NCBI GenBank assembly: GCA_026193155.1 | Contig: JAPHSI010000185.1 | Location: 1-18,180 of the forward strand | DNA length: 18,180 nt | Origin: Sulfurimonadaceae bacterium | GTDB taxonomy: Bacteria > Campylobacterota > Campylobacteria > Campylobacterales > Sulfurimonadaceae | Direction: 5' to 3' | Shown: positions 1 through 7,363 of the stretch, one piece after another | Layout: every line of letters begins with the position of its first letter | Numbering within the stretch: the first letter of the stretch is position 1 | Position numbers and translations under genes: made by a program | The notes under the pieces: model-generated | Databases searched by the model: none | Told to the model about the DNA's origin: nothing | The model's input: the letters and a program-made list of their open reading frames with translations, nothing else

Positions 1-767
1 CCGTTTAGGTGTGCTATCATTTTTACAACATATTTATATTTTTGAACATTATCAGCTGCACCGATGATGTCGCTAAAAACTATACCGATTTCACCTTGAC
101 CTTGAGCAACTTCGTGGTGACCAAGAACAACTTCAAGTCCTACTTGCTCTAGTACTTGCATCATCTCTGCACGCATATCTACCATAGAATCAGTTGGAGC
201 AACAGGGAAGTAACCACCTTTAGTTCCAGGACGGTGAGCAGTATTATACATATCTTCGTAGTGAGTATCTGAATTCCACTCACCTTCTTCAGTATCTACT
301 TTGTAACCAGATTCATTGATATTATCAACAAATTTTACATCGTCAAAGATGAAGAATTCATTTTCAGGTCCAAAGTAAGCTGCATCTGCAATACCTAATT
401 CATCAGCATGAGCTAAAGTTTTTTTAGCGATTGAACGTGGACATTTTTCATAAGCTTGACCTTTATAAATGTCATATACATCACAAAATACAATGATAGT
501 TACATCAGCAGTAAAAGGATCTAAAAAAGCAGTCGGAACATCAGGTTTTAGTAACATATCTGACTTGTTAATCGGTTGCCATGCATCTACAGAAGAACCA
601 TCAAACGGAAGCCCCGCTTCTAATTGCTCAGCTGATACAGCACTCATTCTGTAAGTTAGGTGATGCCATGCACCTTTAATATCCGTGAATCTAAAATCAA
701 CGAATTGTACGTCATTATCTTCACAATATGTAAAGAACTCATCTATACTATTAACAAATTTTCCCAT
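1..767 (-). CDS. glnA: Type I glutamine synthetase, 3' end cut by window edge
   Basis: Makes glutamine from glutamate, ammonia and ATP in the cytoplasm, the main entry of ammonium into metabolism. The first 255 residues are visible; the C-terminal part lies beyond base 1. They cover the N-terminal beta-grasp region (residues about 15-100, with FDGSS at 55-59) and the start of the catalytic domain. GPENEFFIFD (133-142) carries the metal-binding glutamates of the family's GPExEFF motif. HHEVAQGQGEIG (217-228) corresponds to the second glutamate cluster (EVAxxGQxE in enterobacterial GlnA). The ATG at 767-765 is preceded by GGGAG a few bases upstream, and the protein opens directly into the family N-terminus (MGKFVNSIDEFF). 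A sigma70-like promoter lies within 90 bases upstream. Whether the adenylylation site is present cannot be seen. The family call is secure. Confidence 0.97.
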   Translation of the reverse strand, partial: MGKFVNSIDEFFTYCEDNDVQFVDFRFTDIKGAWHHLTYRMSAVSAEQLEAGLPFDGSSVDAWQPINKSDMLLKPDVPTAFLDPFTADVTIIVFCDVYDIYKGQAYEKCPRSIAKKTLAHADELGIADAAYFGPENEFFIFDDVKFVDNINESGYKVDTEEGEWNSDTHYEDMYNTAHRPGTKGGYFPVAPTDSMVDMRAEMMQVLEQVGLEVVLGHHEVAQGQGEIGIVFSDIIGAADNVQKYKYVVKMIAHLN

Positions 768-796
768 TCGTATTCTCCCAAAATAAAATTCTTGTA

Positions 797-830
797 AGTA
801 TATCCGAATTTAAATTTAATAAAGATTATA
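797..830 (-). promoter_or_regulatory. Putative glnA promoter(s)
   Basis: Reading the minus strand toward glnA, a TATACT hexamer (802-797) lies 29 bases before the ATG, and an alternative TATAAT lies at 830-825. No clear -35 box is seen, which is usual for Campylobacterota sigma70 promoters. I saw no obvious sigma54 -24/-12 element or Pho-box repeat here. Confidence 0.45.
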
Positions 831-861
831 GTCATTATTAAAAGATTATCTAAGATTGAGA

Positions 862-890
862 TATAATTTAAAGACATTAAATTTGGAGGA
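862..890 (+). promoter_or_regulatory. Promoter -10 and ribosome binding site deciding the start of the 895 gene
   Basis: A perfect TATAAT hexamer (862-867) is followed about 18 bases later by GGAGGA (885-890), four bases before ATG 895. The reading frame stays open back to a TTG at 856, but that codon lies upstream of the -10 box and could not be in a transcript made from this promoter. The start at 895 is therefore chosen. Confidence 0.6.
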
Positions 891-894
891 ATCT

Positions 895-1635
895 ATGGTT
901 TATGATTTCTGGAAAGATTATGAAGAATTACTTTCTTACGAACAAGCTTCTCTTTTGGATTATAGATTAGATAGTATTTCTATTAAACTAAATGAATTTT
1001 TTCAAAGACTTATAATTACGCATATAAAGAAAAGAGAAATTAAATTTTATCTTGCCGGGTCTTGTATAAAGGCAGATAGATTTAGAGACTTGGATATGTT
1101 TTTTCCATCTAATGAAGATAGAGAACTACTAAATTCTGCTATGAACCAAGACTTTTTTGAATATGAGAATAACTCATATACCTATAAATACAAAAATGAT
1201 ATTTATCAGCTTGTATATAGGGAACGCTTTGAAGGGGCTTCTCTAAAAGAACTTGTAGACGGATTTGATTTTGACTCCACAAAGATCGCTTTTGAATGTA
1301 TTTATGATACGAAAAAAAGACTTTTTAGCATCACAAAGTGTGACATGAGAATAGAGTTTATAAATTATATAAATACTAGAATAAACCATTTAACCAGGGT
1401 AAGTATAAATCCATTTGTATCACTACAACGAGCAATCTATTTCTTAAAACGCGGAGATGATGTCCCTTATGAAGTCTTTTTGCAGGTATGTTCAAAAATT
1501 GCAGATTTAAAAGTAGAAGAGGATAAAGATAAAACTAAACATTTTCAAAATCTACAGGGTAATCCAAATAAACTCAGCAATATAAAAGATGCTATTTCAC
1601 ATTACATTGATGAACAAAAAGATAGCCACAAATAA
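895..1635 (+). CDS. Orphan nucleotidyltransferase-fold protein
   Basis: A 246-residue cytoplasmic protein with no signal peptide or membrane segment. Residues 51-70 read FYLAGSCIKADRFRDLDMFF, which fits the nucleotidyltransferase superfamily pattern: hydrophobic strand, GS, then DxD (G55-S56; D65 and D67). A second block, VDGFDFDSTKIAFE (121-134), resembles the third-carboxylate region (D-F-T-x-N-x-I-A) of poly(A) polymerase and related enzymes. NPFVSLQRAIYFLKRG (172-187) looks like the helical segment that follows the catalytic head. The protein is much shorter than tRNA CCA-adding enzymes or poly(A) polymerases and has no visible HD or RNA-binding domain. It has its own promoter, stands alone between glnA and a diguanylate cyclase, and shows no toxin-antitoxin partner. 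Fold assignment is moderately sure. Substrate is unknown: RNA, protein (AMPylation) or a small molecule are all possible. Confidence 0.65.
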   Translation: MVYDFWKDYEELLSYEQASLLDYRLDSISIKLNEFFQRLIITHIKKREIKFYLAGSCIKADRFRDLDMFFPSNEDRELLNSAMNQDFFEYENNSYTYKYKNDIYQLVYRERFEGASLKELVDGFDFDSTKIAFECIYDTKKRLFSITKCDMRIEFINYINTRINHLTRVSINPFVSLQRAIYFLKRGDDVPYEVFLQVCSKIADLKVEEDKDKTKHFQNLQGNPNKLSNIKDAISHYIDEQKDSHK

Positions 1636-1669
1636 TAGAGGTTTGGAAGATATACTTATTGCATCAATT

Positions 1670-3937
1670 TTAGTTATATTTTTCCGATTCAACTCTATTT
1701 CTTCCATTTTCTTTTGCACGATATAAAGCATCGTCGGCTCGTTTTACCATTGTTTTTTCATCATCGCCTGCATGGTATGAGCTTACTCCAAAACTGGCCG
1801 TTTTATGTCCTGCATATGAAAACTTAAATAAAGAGACTAGGTCTCTTAATTTTTCAGATAGTTCAATTGCACTCTCAAGGCTACTCTGCGATGATAAAAT
1901 CAAAAACTCTTCACCTCCCCATCTACCAACGACATCTGTTTCTCGAATATTGTTTTTTATAATTGTTGCAAACTCTTTTAAAATATCATCGCCTGCTTGA
2001 TGCCCCCATGTATCATTTACACTTTTGAAGTAGTCAATGTCCATCATAATAACAGAAAAAGTACTGTTATATCTTCGAGCAGAAGCAAGTTTCATGGAAA
2101 AAATCTCATCTAACTTCAGGCGATTGTAAAGCTGTGTAAGTCTGTCTGTGACAGATAGTTCCTCAATGTGTTTTTTATCTGTAATATCATGGCGTATTGA
2201 TGTGTAACCAACAGTTTCGCCTTGTTCATTTTTAATGGGAGATATAGTAACATCAACCCAGTAAGCCGAACCGTCTTTACGCATATTTTTAATTTCACCT
2301 TCCCATACATTACCGGCTCGTATAATTTTCCAAAGTTCTTTATATATGGTACTTGGCATATCTTTGTGTCTAAGAATATTATGATTTTTTCCAAGAAGCT
2401 CATCTTTGCTATACCCTGAAATATCACAGAATGCTTGTGAAACTTTAGTTATCTTGCCATGTAAATCGGTTGTTGAGGATATGACATTTTTATCTATAAT
2501 TTGCAAGTAATATGCTAATTTTAATTGAGACTGTTTACGCTCAGAAATATCACTATGAGAACCAACCATTCTTAATGGAGTGCCATCAAATGTACGGCTT
2601 ACTATTATACCTCTATCGAGTACCCATTTGTAAGAGCCATCTTTACATTTGATTCTATGTTCATTTTTGTAAGTATCTTTTTTACCTTCAAGATGTGCTG
2701 TTATATCTGCTTCCATATGTTTTAAATCTTCCGGATGTATCATATTTTTCCACTCATCTATATCTGAGCCTATTTCATCTTCTGCAAATCCAAGCATCTC
2801 TTTCCATCGTTTTGAAAAAAAGACCTCATTTGTTACAAGATTCCAGTCCCATAGTCCATCTCCGGCACCTTCGAGAGCATATCTAAGTCTTTCTTCTGAG
2901 TTTTGTAACTTTTGAGTGGCTTTTTTTGCAATTTCCATGGCACTTTCTTCTGTTTTAATCAATGAATTTAGCAAGGAATATAGTAAGAAAGTTAATATTA
3001 GTATAAGGCTTGGAATAAGAAAAATTATGTAAATATTTTCACTTTTAAATATGCTGTTTGTCCGAAATGTAAGTGTCCAAGTGTGTTCATTTATCGCAAC
3101 TTTTGTTTTTTTGTACAGTGTTGATTTATTGTTGGTATTGGAATCATAGAGAAGATTCTCTTTGTTAAGAGAATCACCATCGTAAATTTCAAAATCTATA
3201 TCAGGAAACATTTTTCCCAAAATACCGTTCATAAGGTCATTCGCACGAAATGGTGCATATACAAAACCTTGAATTGCCGAAGCTCTCTCTTGAGGGGTAT
3301 CTAGTTTATAACCTTTTTTGTAAACAGGTAGATACATCAAAAAACCAGCTTGAATATCTGTGTTAAATTCTTGAACAAGTGTAATTTTACCTGAGAGTAC
3401 TGCTTTAGCGCTTTGCATCGCTTTTTTCATAGCAGCTCTGCGAACTTTCTCAGAGAACATGTCATACCCAAACGCTCTTATGTTACGTTCATCAAACGGT
3501 TCTAAATATATTATGGAAGTATATAACTCTCTTTTTCCATCTGGATGTATTTTAAAGTCAGCAAATCCCTCTTTTCTTATACGCTCTTCATGTTGATGTT
3601 TGTTTTGTGGCAAAACAACTTCAGAATAACCAAATCCTTGAATTCCTTTGAAGTTTTCATTTAGTTTATGCTCTTTAACAAATATAGCCCACTCCTTACG
3701 AGAAACCATATCAGAAGCTTTAAATAAGCCAACACCGCTTTTTAAAACTTGTTCATATGCTGCCATGCGATTTTGTACGAGAAGAACTATTTCGTTACTT
3801 GCCAAATCAAGGCGTAAGTTTTCTTTCTCTTTGTAGTAATTATAAGTGAACCACCCGCTGAAGAAACTCAATAAAAGTCCAATGATAATTGTAACGACGG
3901 GCCAAATTTTATAAGATTTATTAAAATGAAGAGGCAT
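1670..3937 (-). CDS. CHASE-PAS-PAS-GGDEF membrane diguanylate cyclase
   Basis: Predicted to make c-di-GMP from two GTP in response to an extracytoplasmic signal. Order in the 755 residues: membrane segment about 12-34; CHASE-type periplasmic sensor about 70-290; second membrane segment about 301-326; PAS with PAC about 345-468 (GLWDWN, SHSDISERK); second PAS about 475-590 (GYSKDELLGKNH, KDGSAYWV, IRHDITDKK); GGDEF about 595-750. The GGDEF domain looks fully competent: MDIDYFKSVND (632-642) for metal, GGEEF (674-678), and an RxxD inhibitory site (R665-D668) five residues before it, so product feedback inhibition is expected. There is no EAL domain. The start has AAGG about six bases upstream. 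It lies 65 bases downstream of phoU on the same strand, with an inverted repeat between, so read-through from the pst operon is possible but unproven. The sensed ligand is unknown. Confidence 0.92.
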   Translation of the reverse strand: MPLHFNKSYKIWPVVTIIIGLLLSFFSGWFTYNYYKEKENLRLDLASNEIVLLVQNRMAAYEQVLKSGVGLFKASDMVSRKEWAIFVKEHKLNENFKGIQGFGYSEVVLPQNKHQHEERIRKEGFADFKIHPDGKRELYTSIIYLEPFDERNIRAFGYDMFSEKVRRAAMKKAMQSAKAVLSGKITLVQEFNTDIQAGFLMYLPVYKKGYKLDTPQERASAIQGFVYAPFRANDLMNGILGKMFPDIDFEIYDGDSLNKENLLYDSNTNNKSTLYKKTKVAINEHTWTLTFRTNSIFKSENIYIIFLIPSLILILTFLLYSLLNSLIKTEESAMEIAKKATQKLQNSEERLRYALEGAGDGLWDWNLVTNEVFFSKRWKEMLGFAEDEIGSDIDEWKNMIHPEDLKHMEADITAHLEGKKDTYKNEHRIKCKDGSYKWVLDRGIIVSRTFDGTPLRMVGSHSDISERKQSQLKLAYYLQIIDKNVISSTTDLHGKITKVSQAFCDISGYSKDELLGKNHNILRHKDMPSTIYKELWKIIRAGNVWEGEIKNMRKDGSAYWVDVTISPIKNEQGETVGYTSIRHDITDKKHIEELSVTDRLTQLYNRLKLDEIFSMKLASARRYNSTFSVIMMDIDYFKSVNDTWGHQAGDDILKEFATIIKNNIRETDVVGRWGGEEFLILSSQSSLESAIELSEKLRDLVSLFKFSYAGHKTASFGVSSYHAGDDEKTMVKRADDALYRAKENGRNRVESEKYN

Positions 3938-3953
3938 AAAGAACCTTTAATTT

Positions 3954-3980
3954 TATTTGCTACAAGTATTGTAGCAAATA
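3954..3980. repeat. Perfect 12-bp inverted repeat between phoU and the diguanylate cyclase gene
   Basis: TATTTGCTACAA (3954-3965) and its exact complement TTGTAGCAAATA (3969-3980) are separated by three bases. RNA from either strand could form a tight hairpin. Neither strand has a clean U-run after the stem (the minus strand continues AAATTAAAGG), so it is not a textbook intrinsic terminator. It could attenuate pst-operon transcription before the cyclase gene, stabilise an mRNA end, or be an operator for the cyclase promoter. Confidence 0.6.
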
Positions 3981-4002
3981 GTTATTGATAAGGCTATTTT
4001 AT

Positions 4003-4674
4003 TTATTGATGCAGGTGAATCTCCCCACCGTTTTTTGCATACATCATTAAATTTGCTATATTTACTGTTCTATCACAAGAACGCTCCAGTTTTCTAAGTG
4101 TTCCTAAAACTTTTACATACTCTATTGCAAGCTCTTTTTCGTCTATAATATTTGTCATAATATCTTTCTCCAAAACAGAAAAAAGATCATCGTTTTTGCT
4201 CTCTTCAACCATAACTTTTCTATAGTTATCTTCTATATGACACTCATCTAAATCTATAAAACACTCATAAATAAGTTCCAGTGAAACAATAGTACTTTTA
4301 TGTAAAGGTAATATTGTAGGGTTTAAAGGTTCTAAATCACATTCGCTATCTATATGTTCTTTCATTCTGCGTGAATATTTTTTAATACCCATACCTATAC
4401 GAACAATCTCATTTGTCATTTTCAAGTATGCTATTAATGAGCGAAGTTCATCTGCTTCAGGACCAAAAAGAGCAAAGGCTTTAATAATTTCGTTATCAAT
4501 AATATCAGCATTAACACCTAAGTTATTTAACTTATCTTGTACTTCTAGAAACTTTGATTTATCATTTTCTTTATAAGCGTCATAAGATATCTTATTTGCT
4601 TGTGTAATATTATTTAGTAGCTCCGCTATCTTTTCTCTTATTTCTGTTATTTTTATTTCGTATTTACTTATCAT
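4003..4674 (-). CDS. phoU: PhoU-type phosphate signalling/transport regulator
   Basis: Peripheral cytoplasmic helical protein that in other bacteria links the Pst importer to the Pho histidine kinase and restrains uptake when phosphate is plentiful. The 223 residues are almost wholly helical and fit two three-helix bundles. Each half ends in a charged helix of the PhoU type: DELRSLIAYLKMTNEIVRIG (75-94) and RKLERSCDRTVNIANLM (194-210). Length is typical. Sequence similarity to the enterobacterial protein is modest, so the call also leans on position: last gene of pstC-pstA-pstB-phoU, 15 bases after pstB. The start at 4674 has AGGA about ten bases upstream. No Pho kinase or regulator gene is present in the window. 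Confidence 0.88.
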   Translation of the reverse strand: MISKYEIKITEIREKIAELLNNITQANKISYDAYKENDKSKFLEVQDKLNNLGVNADIIDNEIIKAFALFGPEADELRSLIAYLKMTNEIVRIGMGIKKYSRRMKEHIDSECDLEPLNPTILPLHKSTIVSLELIYECFIDLDECHIEDNYRKVMVEESKNDDLFSVLEKDIMTNIIDEKELAIEYVKVLGTLRKLERSCDRTVNIANLMMYAKNGGEIHLHQ

Positions 4675-4689
4675 TTTATATTTATCCTA

Positions 4690-5475
4690 TTAACCAAATT
4701 TTCCAGTAATATAATCTTGCGTTAACTTTTCGCGAGGTGTTACAAAAAGCTCCTCTGTTTTACCAAGTTCTATAAGTTCACCCAGGTACATAAAACCTGT
4801 ATAATCACTCACACGTGCAGCTTGTTGCATATTATGTGTAACAATAACTATACTTACTCTGTCTTTTAGGCTAACAACTAATTCTTCAATTCCTGCGGTA
4901 GATATAGGGTCAAGTGCAGATGTAGGTTCATCAAATAGTAAAACTTCTGGCTCAACTGCAATAGCACGAGCTATACAAAGGCGTTGCTGTTGTCCACCAG
5001 ATAAACCGTTTGCGTCATGTTTAAGTCTGTCTTTAACCTCTTTAAAAATAGCTGCATCTTTTAGAGCTTTTTCAACTCTGTCTTGTAGTTCAGTTTTATT
5101 TTTGATACCTTGAAGTCTCATACCGTATGCTACATTATCAAAGATGCTCATTGGAAAAGCTGTCGGTTTTTGAAATATCATACCTATTTGGATGCGAAGA
5201 TTTATTAAATCTTCTTTAGCATTTAATATATTCCTCTCTTTAAACATGACCTCTCCGTCATATTTGTTCCCAGGGTAGAGATCATGCATACGGTTAAAGC
5301 TTCTTAAAAGTGTTGTTTTTCCGCATCCTGATGGTCCAATAAGTGCAGTAATACTATTTTTTGCAATAGGCATACTTACATTTTTAATACTTGGTTCTTC
5401 TGCACCTGCATATGTAAATTCAAAATCTCTTACATTTAGTGCGATATCTCCATTAATATCAACTATACTCGCCAT
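4690..5475 (-). CDS. pstB: Phosphate ABC transporter ATPase PstB
   Basis: ATP-hydrolysing subunit that powers phosphate import through PstC-PstA; acts as a dimer on the cytoplasmic face of the inner membrane. All ABC motifs are intact in 261 residues: Walker A GPSGCGKTT (47-55), Q-loop FQKP (101-104), signature LSGGQQQR (158-165), Walker B VLLFDEPT (178-185), and switch histidine H214 in VTHNMQQA. The early segment SFNRMHDL (59-66) and the TAFPMSIFDNVAYG stretch are characteristic of PstB rather than other importers. The start has AAGGA about six bases upstream. It lies 49 bases after pstA and 15 bases before phoU, third in the operon. Length is normal for the family. Confidence 0.97.
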   Translation of the reverse strand: MASIVDINGDIALNVRDFEFTYAGAEEPSIKNVSMPIAKNSITALIGPSGCGKTTLLRSFNRMHDLYPGNKYDGEVMFKERNILNAKEDLINLRIQIGMIFQKPTAFPMSIFDNVAYGMRLQGIKNKTELQDRVEKALKDAAIFKEVKDRLKHDANGLSGGQQQRLCIARAIAVEPEVLLFDEPTSALDPISTAGIEELVVSLKDRVSIVIVTHNMQQAARVSDYTGFMYLGELIELGKTEELFVTPREKLTQDYITGKFG

Positions 5476-5524
5476 TATTTTCCTTTATTTTTTATATTTC
5501 TGAGTTAATTTGAACAAGTCAAAA

Positions 5525-6364
5525 TCAAGATTTTTTATTCATAATAAATAATCTTCCTATGATATTAAGACTTAAGATAAACATACTAAGTATAAATGCT
5601 GCTGCCCAACCAAGTTTTTGCCAGTCTTCATACGGAGACGTTGCATAGTTATACATTGTAACTGTGAGTGAAGCCATCGGTTCATTCATGTCCGTATTTA
5701 AAAAGTTGTCATTAAATGATGTAAACAGAAGCGGTGCAGTCTCACCAGCAACACGTGCAACACCAAGTAAAATACCGGTTAAGATTCCTGCCTTTGCACC
5801 TCTATAGACAACTTGCATGATTACTTTATACTTTGGAGCACCAAGAGCAAAAGCCGCTTCACGTAGGGTTGAAGGTACAAGTTGAAGCATATCATCGGTT
5901 GTACGTAAAATAATCGGTAACATAATGATAGTTAGTGCGATAGAACCTGCCCAACCACTAAAATGACCCATAGGTGCGACAACAATTGCATATACAAATG
6001 CACCGATAACAATACTCGGGGCACTCATCATGATATCTGATATATCACGGATAATCTCAGCTAATTTTGAGCGACCGCCATACTCACTAAGGTAAGTCCC
6101 CGCTAATATCCCAAGTGGCACACCTATTAAAGTAGCATACCCGACTATATAAAGTTGACCTATAAGTGCATGTTTTAAACCACTTTTATCATATCCGGGA
6201 GGTGCACCTTCATGAGTAAATATAGTTGAGCTTAATGCGTCAACACCATTTGTTACAAGTATGTAAAGAATCCAAAATAAAAATCCTATACCAATTAATG
6301 CTGAGAGTGTTGATAAGGCCATTATGATTCTATTTGTAATTATTCTTTTTTGAGTTTGTGTCAT
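5525..6364 (-). CDS. pstA: Phosphate ABC transporter permease PstA
   Basis: One of two inner-membrane permeases forming the phosphate channel with PstC. The 279 residues hold about six membrane segments (about 14-38, 65-90, 112-132, 137-155, 190-212 and 252-273). The EAA coupling loop that contacts PstB lies at about 168-210 (REAAFALGAPKYK, then GVARVAGETAPLL). The GETAP ending and the motif SEYGG (93-97) are typical of PstA. Its ATG shares one base with the pstC stop codon (TAATG at 6366-6362), implying translational coupling. Length is typical. Confidence 0.96.
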   Translation of the reverse strand: MTQTQKRIITNRIIMALSTLSALIGIGFLFWILYILVTNGVDALSSTIFTHEGAPPGYDKSGLKHALIGQLYIVGYATLIGVPLGILAGTYLSEYGGRSKLAEIIRDISDIMMSAPSIVIGAFVYAIVVAPMGHFSGWAGSIALTIIMLPIILRTTDDMLQLVPSTLREAAFALGAPKYKVIMQVVYRGAKAGILTGILLGVARVAGETAPLLFTSFNDNFLNTDMNEPMASLTVTMYNYATSPYEDWQKLGWAAAFILSMFILSLNIIGRLFIMNKKS

Positions 6365-7221
6365 TATATAGCTCTCTTTCTTCTTAAAAAATAGAATTTT
6401 GAAATCGAGATAATCGTAAAACTAATTACAAGAAGTAATAAAGATAATTCAAATAATGATGAATAATATAAATCAGTATCGGCTTCTGTAAATTCATTTG
6501 CCAATGTAACAGGTATACTTGTTGCAGGTTGTGTTAAGTCCATAGATACCTTATGGACGTTACCCATTACAAATGTTACAGCCATAGTCTCACCGATGGC
6601 ACGACCGAGTGCTAATATAAAAGAACCTATAATCCCTGCTTTTGCATACGGTATTACTATATCTTTGATTACATCCCATTTTGTTCCGCCAAGTGCGTAA
6701 GCAGACTCTTTTAAAATATCAGGAGTCGTATTCATTGCATCTCTTGTAACAGCTGCCATAAAAGGTAAAATCATAATACTTAAAACTATACCTGCACTAA
6801 GCATTGATATACCGATGCCGCCAACGGTATCACGTACTATAGGAACAAAATAAAAAAGACCCCACATACCATATATAACAGATGGAATAGCTGCTAAAAG
6901 TTCTATTGAAACACCTACTGGTGATTTGAGTTTTGCAGGGGCAAGCTCACTTAAAAATATAGCTACACCAATAGCTACCGGTACTGCTAAAATCATTGCT
7001 AAAAAAGTAGATACCACCGAACCGTATATAGCCGGAAGTGCACCAAATTTTTCTAGATTTGGTGCCCATTTAGACTCTGTTATAAAGTCAAACCCAAAAG
7101 CTTGCATAGATGTTAGAGAGTGTTCAAATAAAATTGCAAATATCCAAGCTACTAAAAATAATATACCTATAGCTATAAACTTTGTAGTATTTGCGAAAAA
7201 TTTATCAATTATTAAACTCAA
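6364..7221 (-). CDS. pstC: Phosphate ABC transporter permease PstC
   Basis: Partner permease of PstA in the inner membrane. The 285 residues show a first membrane segment at about 14-33, then five more (about 65-92, 105-127, 136-157, 195-218 and 256-279). The EAA loop lies at 172-212 (ESAYALGGTKWDV, then LGRAIGETMAV); the GRAIGETMAV string is a strong PstC signature, as is IPSVIYGMWGLF (112-123). The best start is TTG at 7221-7219, because GGAGGG lies five bases upstream; an upstream ATG at 7234 is out of frame. First gene of the pstCAB-phoU operon, divergent from pstS, with its own Pho-box-like element and -10 in the shared 142-base gap. Confidence 0.95.
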   Translation of the reverse strand: MSLIIDKFFANTTKFIAIGILFLVAWIFAILFEHSLTSMQAFGFDFITESKWAPNLEKFGALPAIYGSVVSTFLAMILAVPVAIGVAIFLSELAPAKLKSPVGVSIELLAAIPSVIYGMWGLFYFVPIVRDTVGGIGISMLSAGIVLSIMILPFMAAVTRDAMNTTPDILKESAYALGGTKWDVIKDIVIPYAKAGIIGSFILALGRAIGETMAVTFVMGNVHKVSMDLTQPATSIPVTLANEFTEADTDLYYSSLFELSLLLLVISFTIISISKFYFLRRKRAI

Positions 7222-7248
7222 AAAAGCCCTCCATTAAAAAAGTTCGAA

Positions 7249-7281
7249 ATTTTATGAAATCTTTATTACGAAATGATTACA
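7249..7281 (-). promoter_or_regulatory. Pho-box-like direct repeat and -10 of the pstCAB-phoU operon
   Basis: On the minus strand, TGTAATC (7281-7275) is followed after ATTT by CGTAATA (7270-7264), an 11-bp-spaced direct repeat. Nine bases later is TAAAAT (7254-7249), a plausible -10. The spacing matches PhoB-family sites, in which the repeats replace the -35 box. Transcription would begin about 20 bases before the pstC start region. Confidence 0.75.
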
Positions 7282-7296
7282 TACAAACTCGTATTT

Positions 7297-7329
7297 TGTA
7301 ACCAATCTGTAATAAGGTAGATTTATAAT
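7297..7329 (+). promoter_or_regulatory. Pho-box-like direct repeat and -10 of pstS
   Basis: TGTAACC (7297-7303) and TGTAATA (7308-7314) are 11 bp apart, followed after nine bases by a perfect TATAAT (7324-7329). The nine-base gap is identical to that of the opposite-facing pstC site 15 bases to the left. The pstS ribosome binding site AAGGA (7351-7355) lies eight bases before ATG 7364. Confidence 0.8.
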
Positions 7330-7363
7330 TTCGCTAATTTAAACTACAAGAAGGATATAAAAA

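Noticed and set aside
856..894. TTG start extending the nucleotidyltransferase gene
   Set aside because: The TATAAT at 862-867 would lie inside the extension, and GGAGGA at 885-890 points to ATG 895.
2116..2427. 103-codon minus-strand frame inside the diguanylate cyclase gene
   Set aside because: Out-of-frame shadow of the second PAS and early GGDEF coding sequence; no independent evidence.
6926..7237. 103-codon plus-strand open frame over the 5' end of pstC
   Set aside because: Antisense shadow of a clear permease gene, with no recognisable product; the upstream pstC coding frame is intact.
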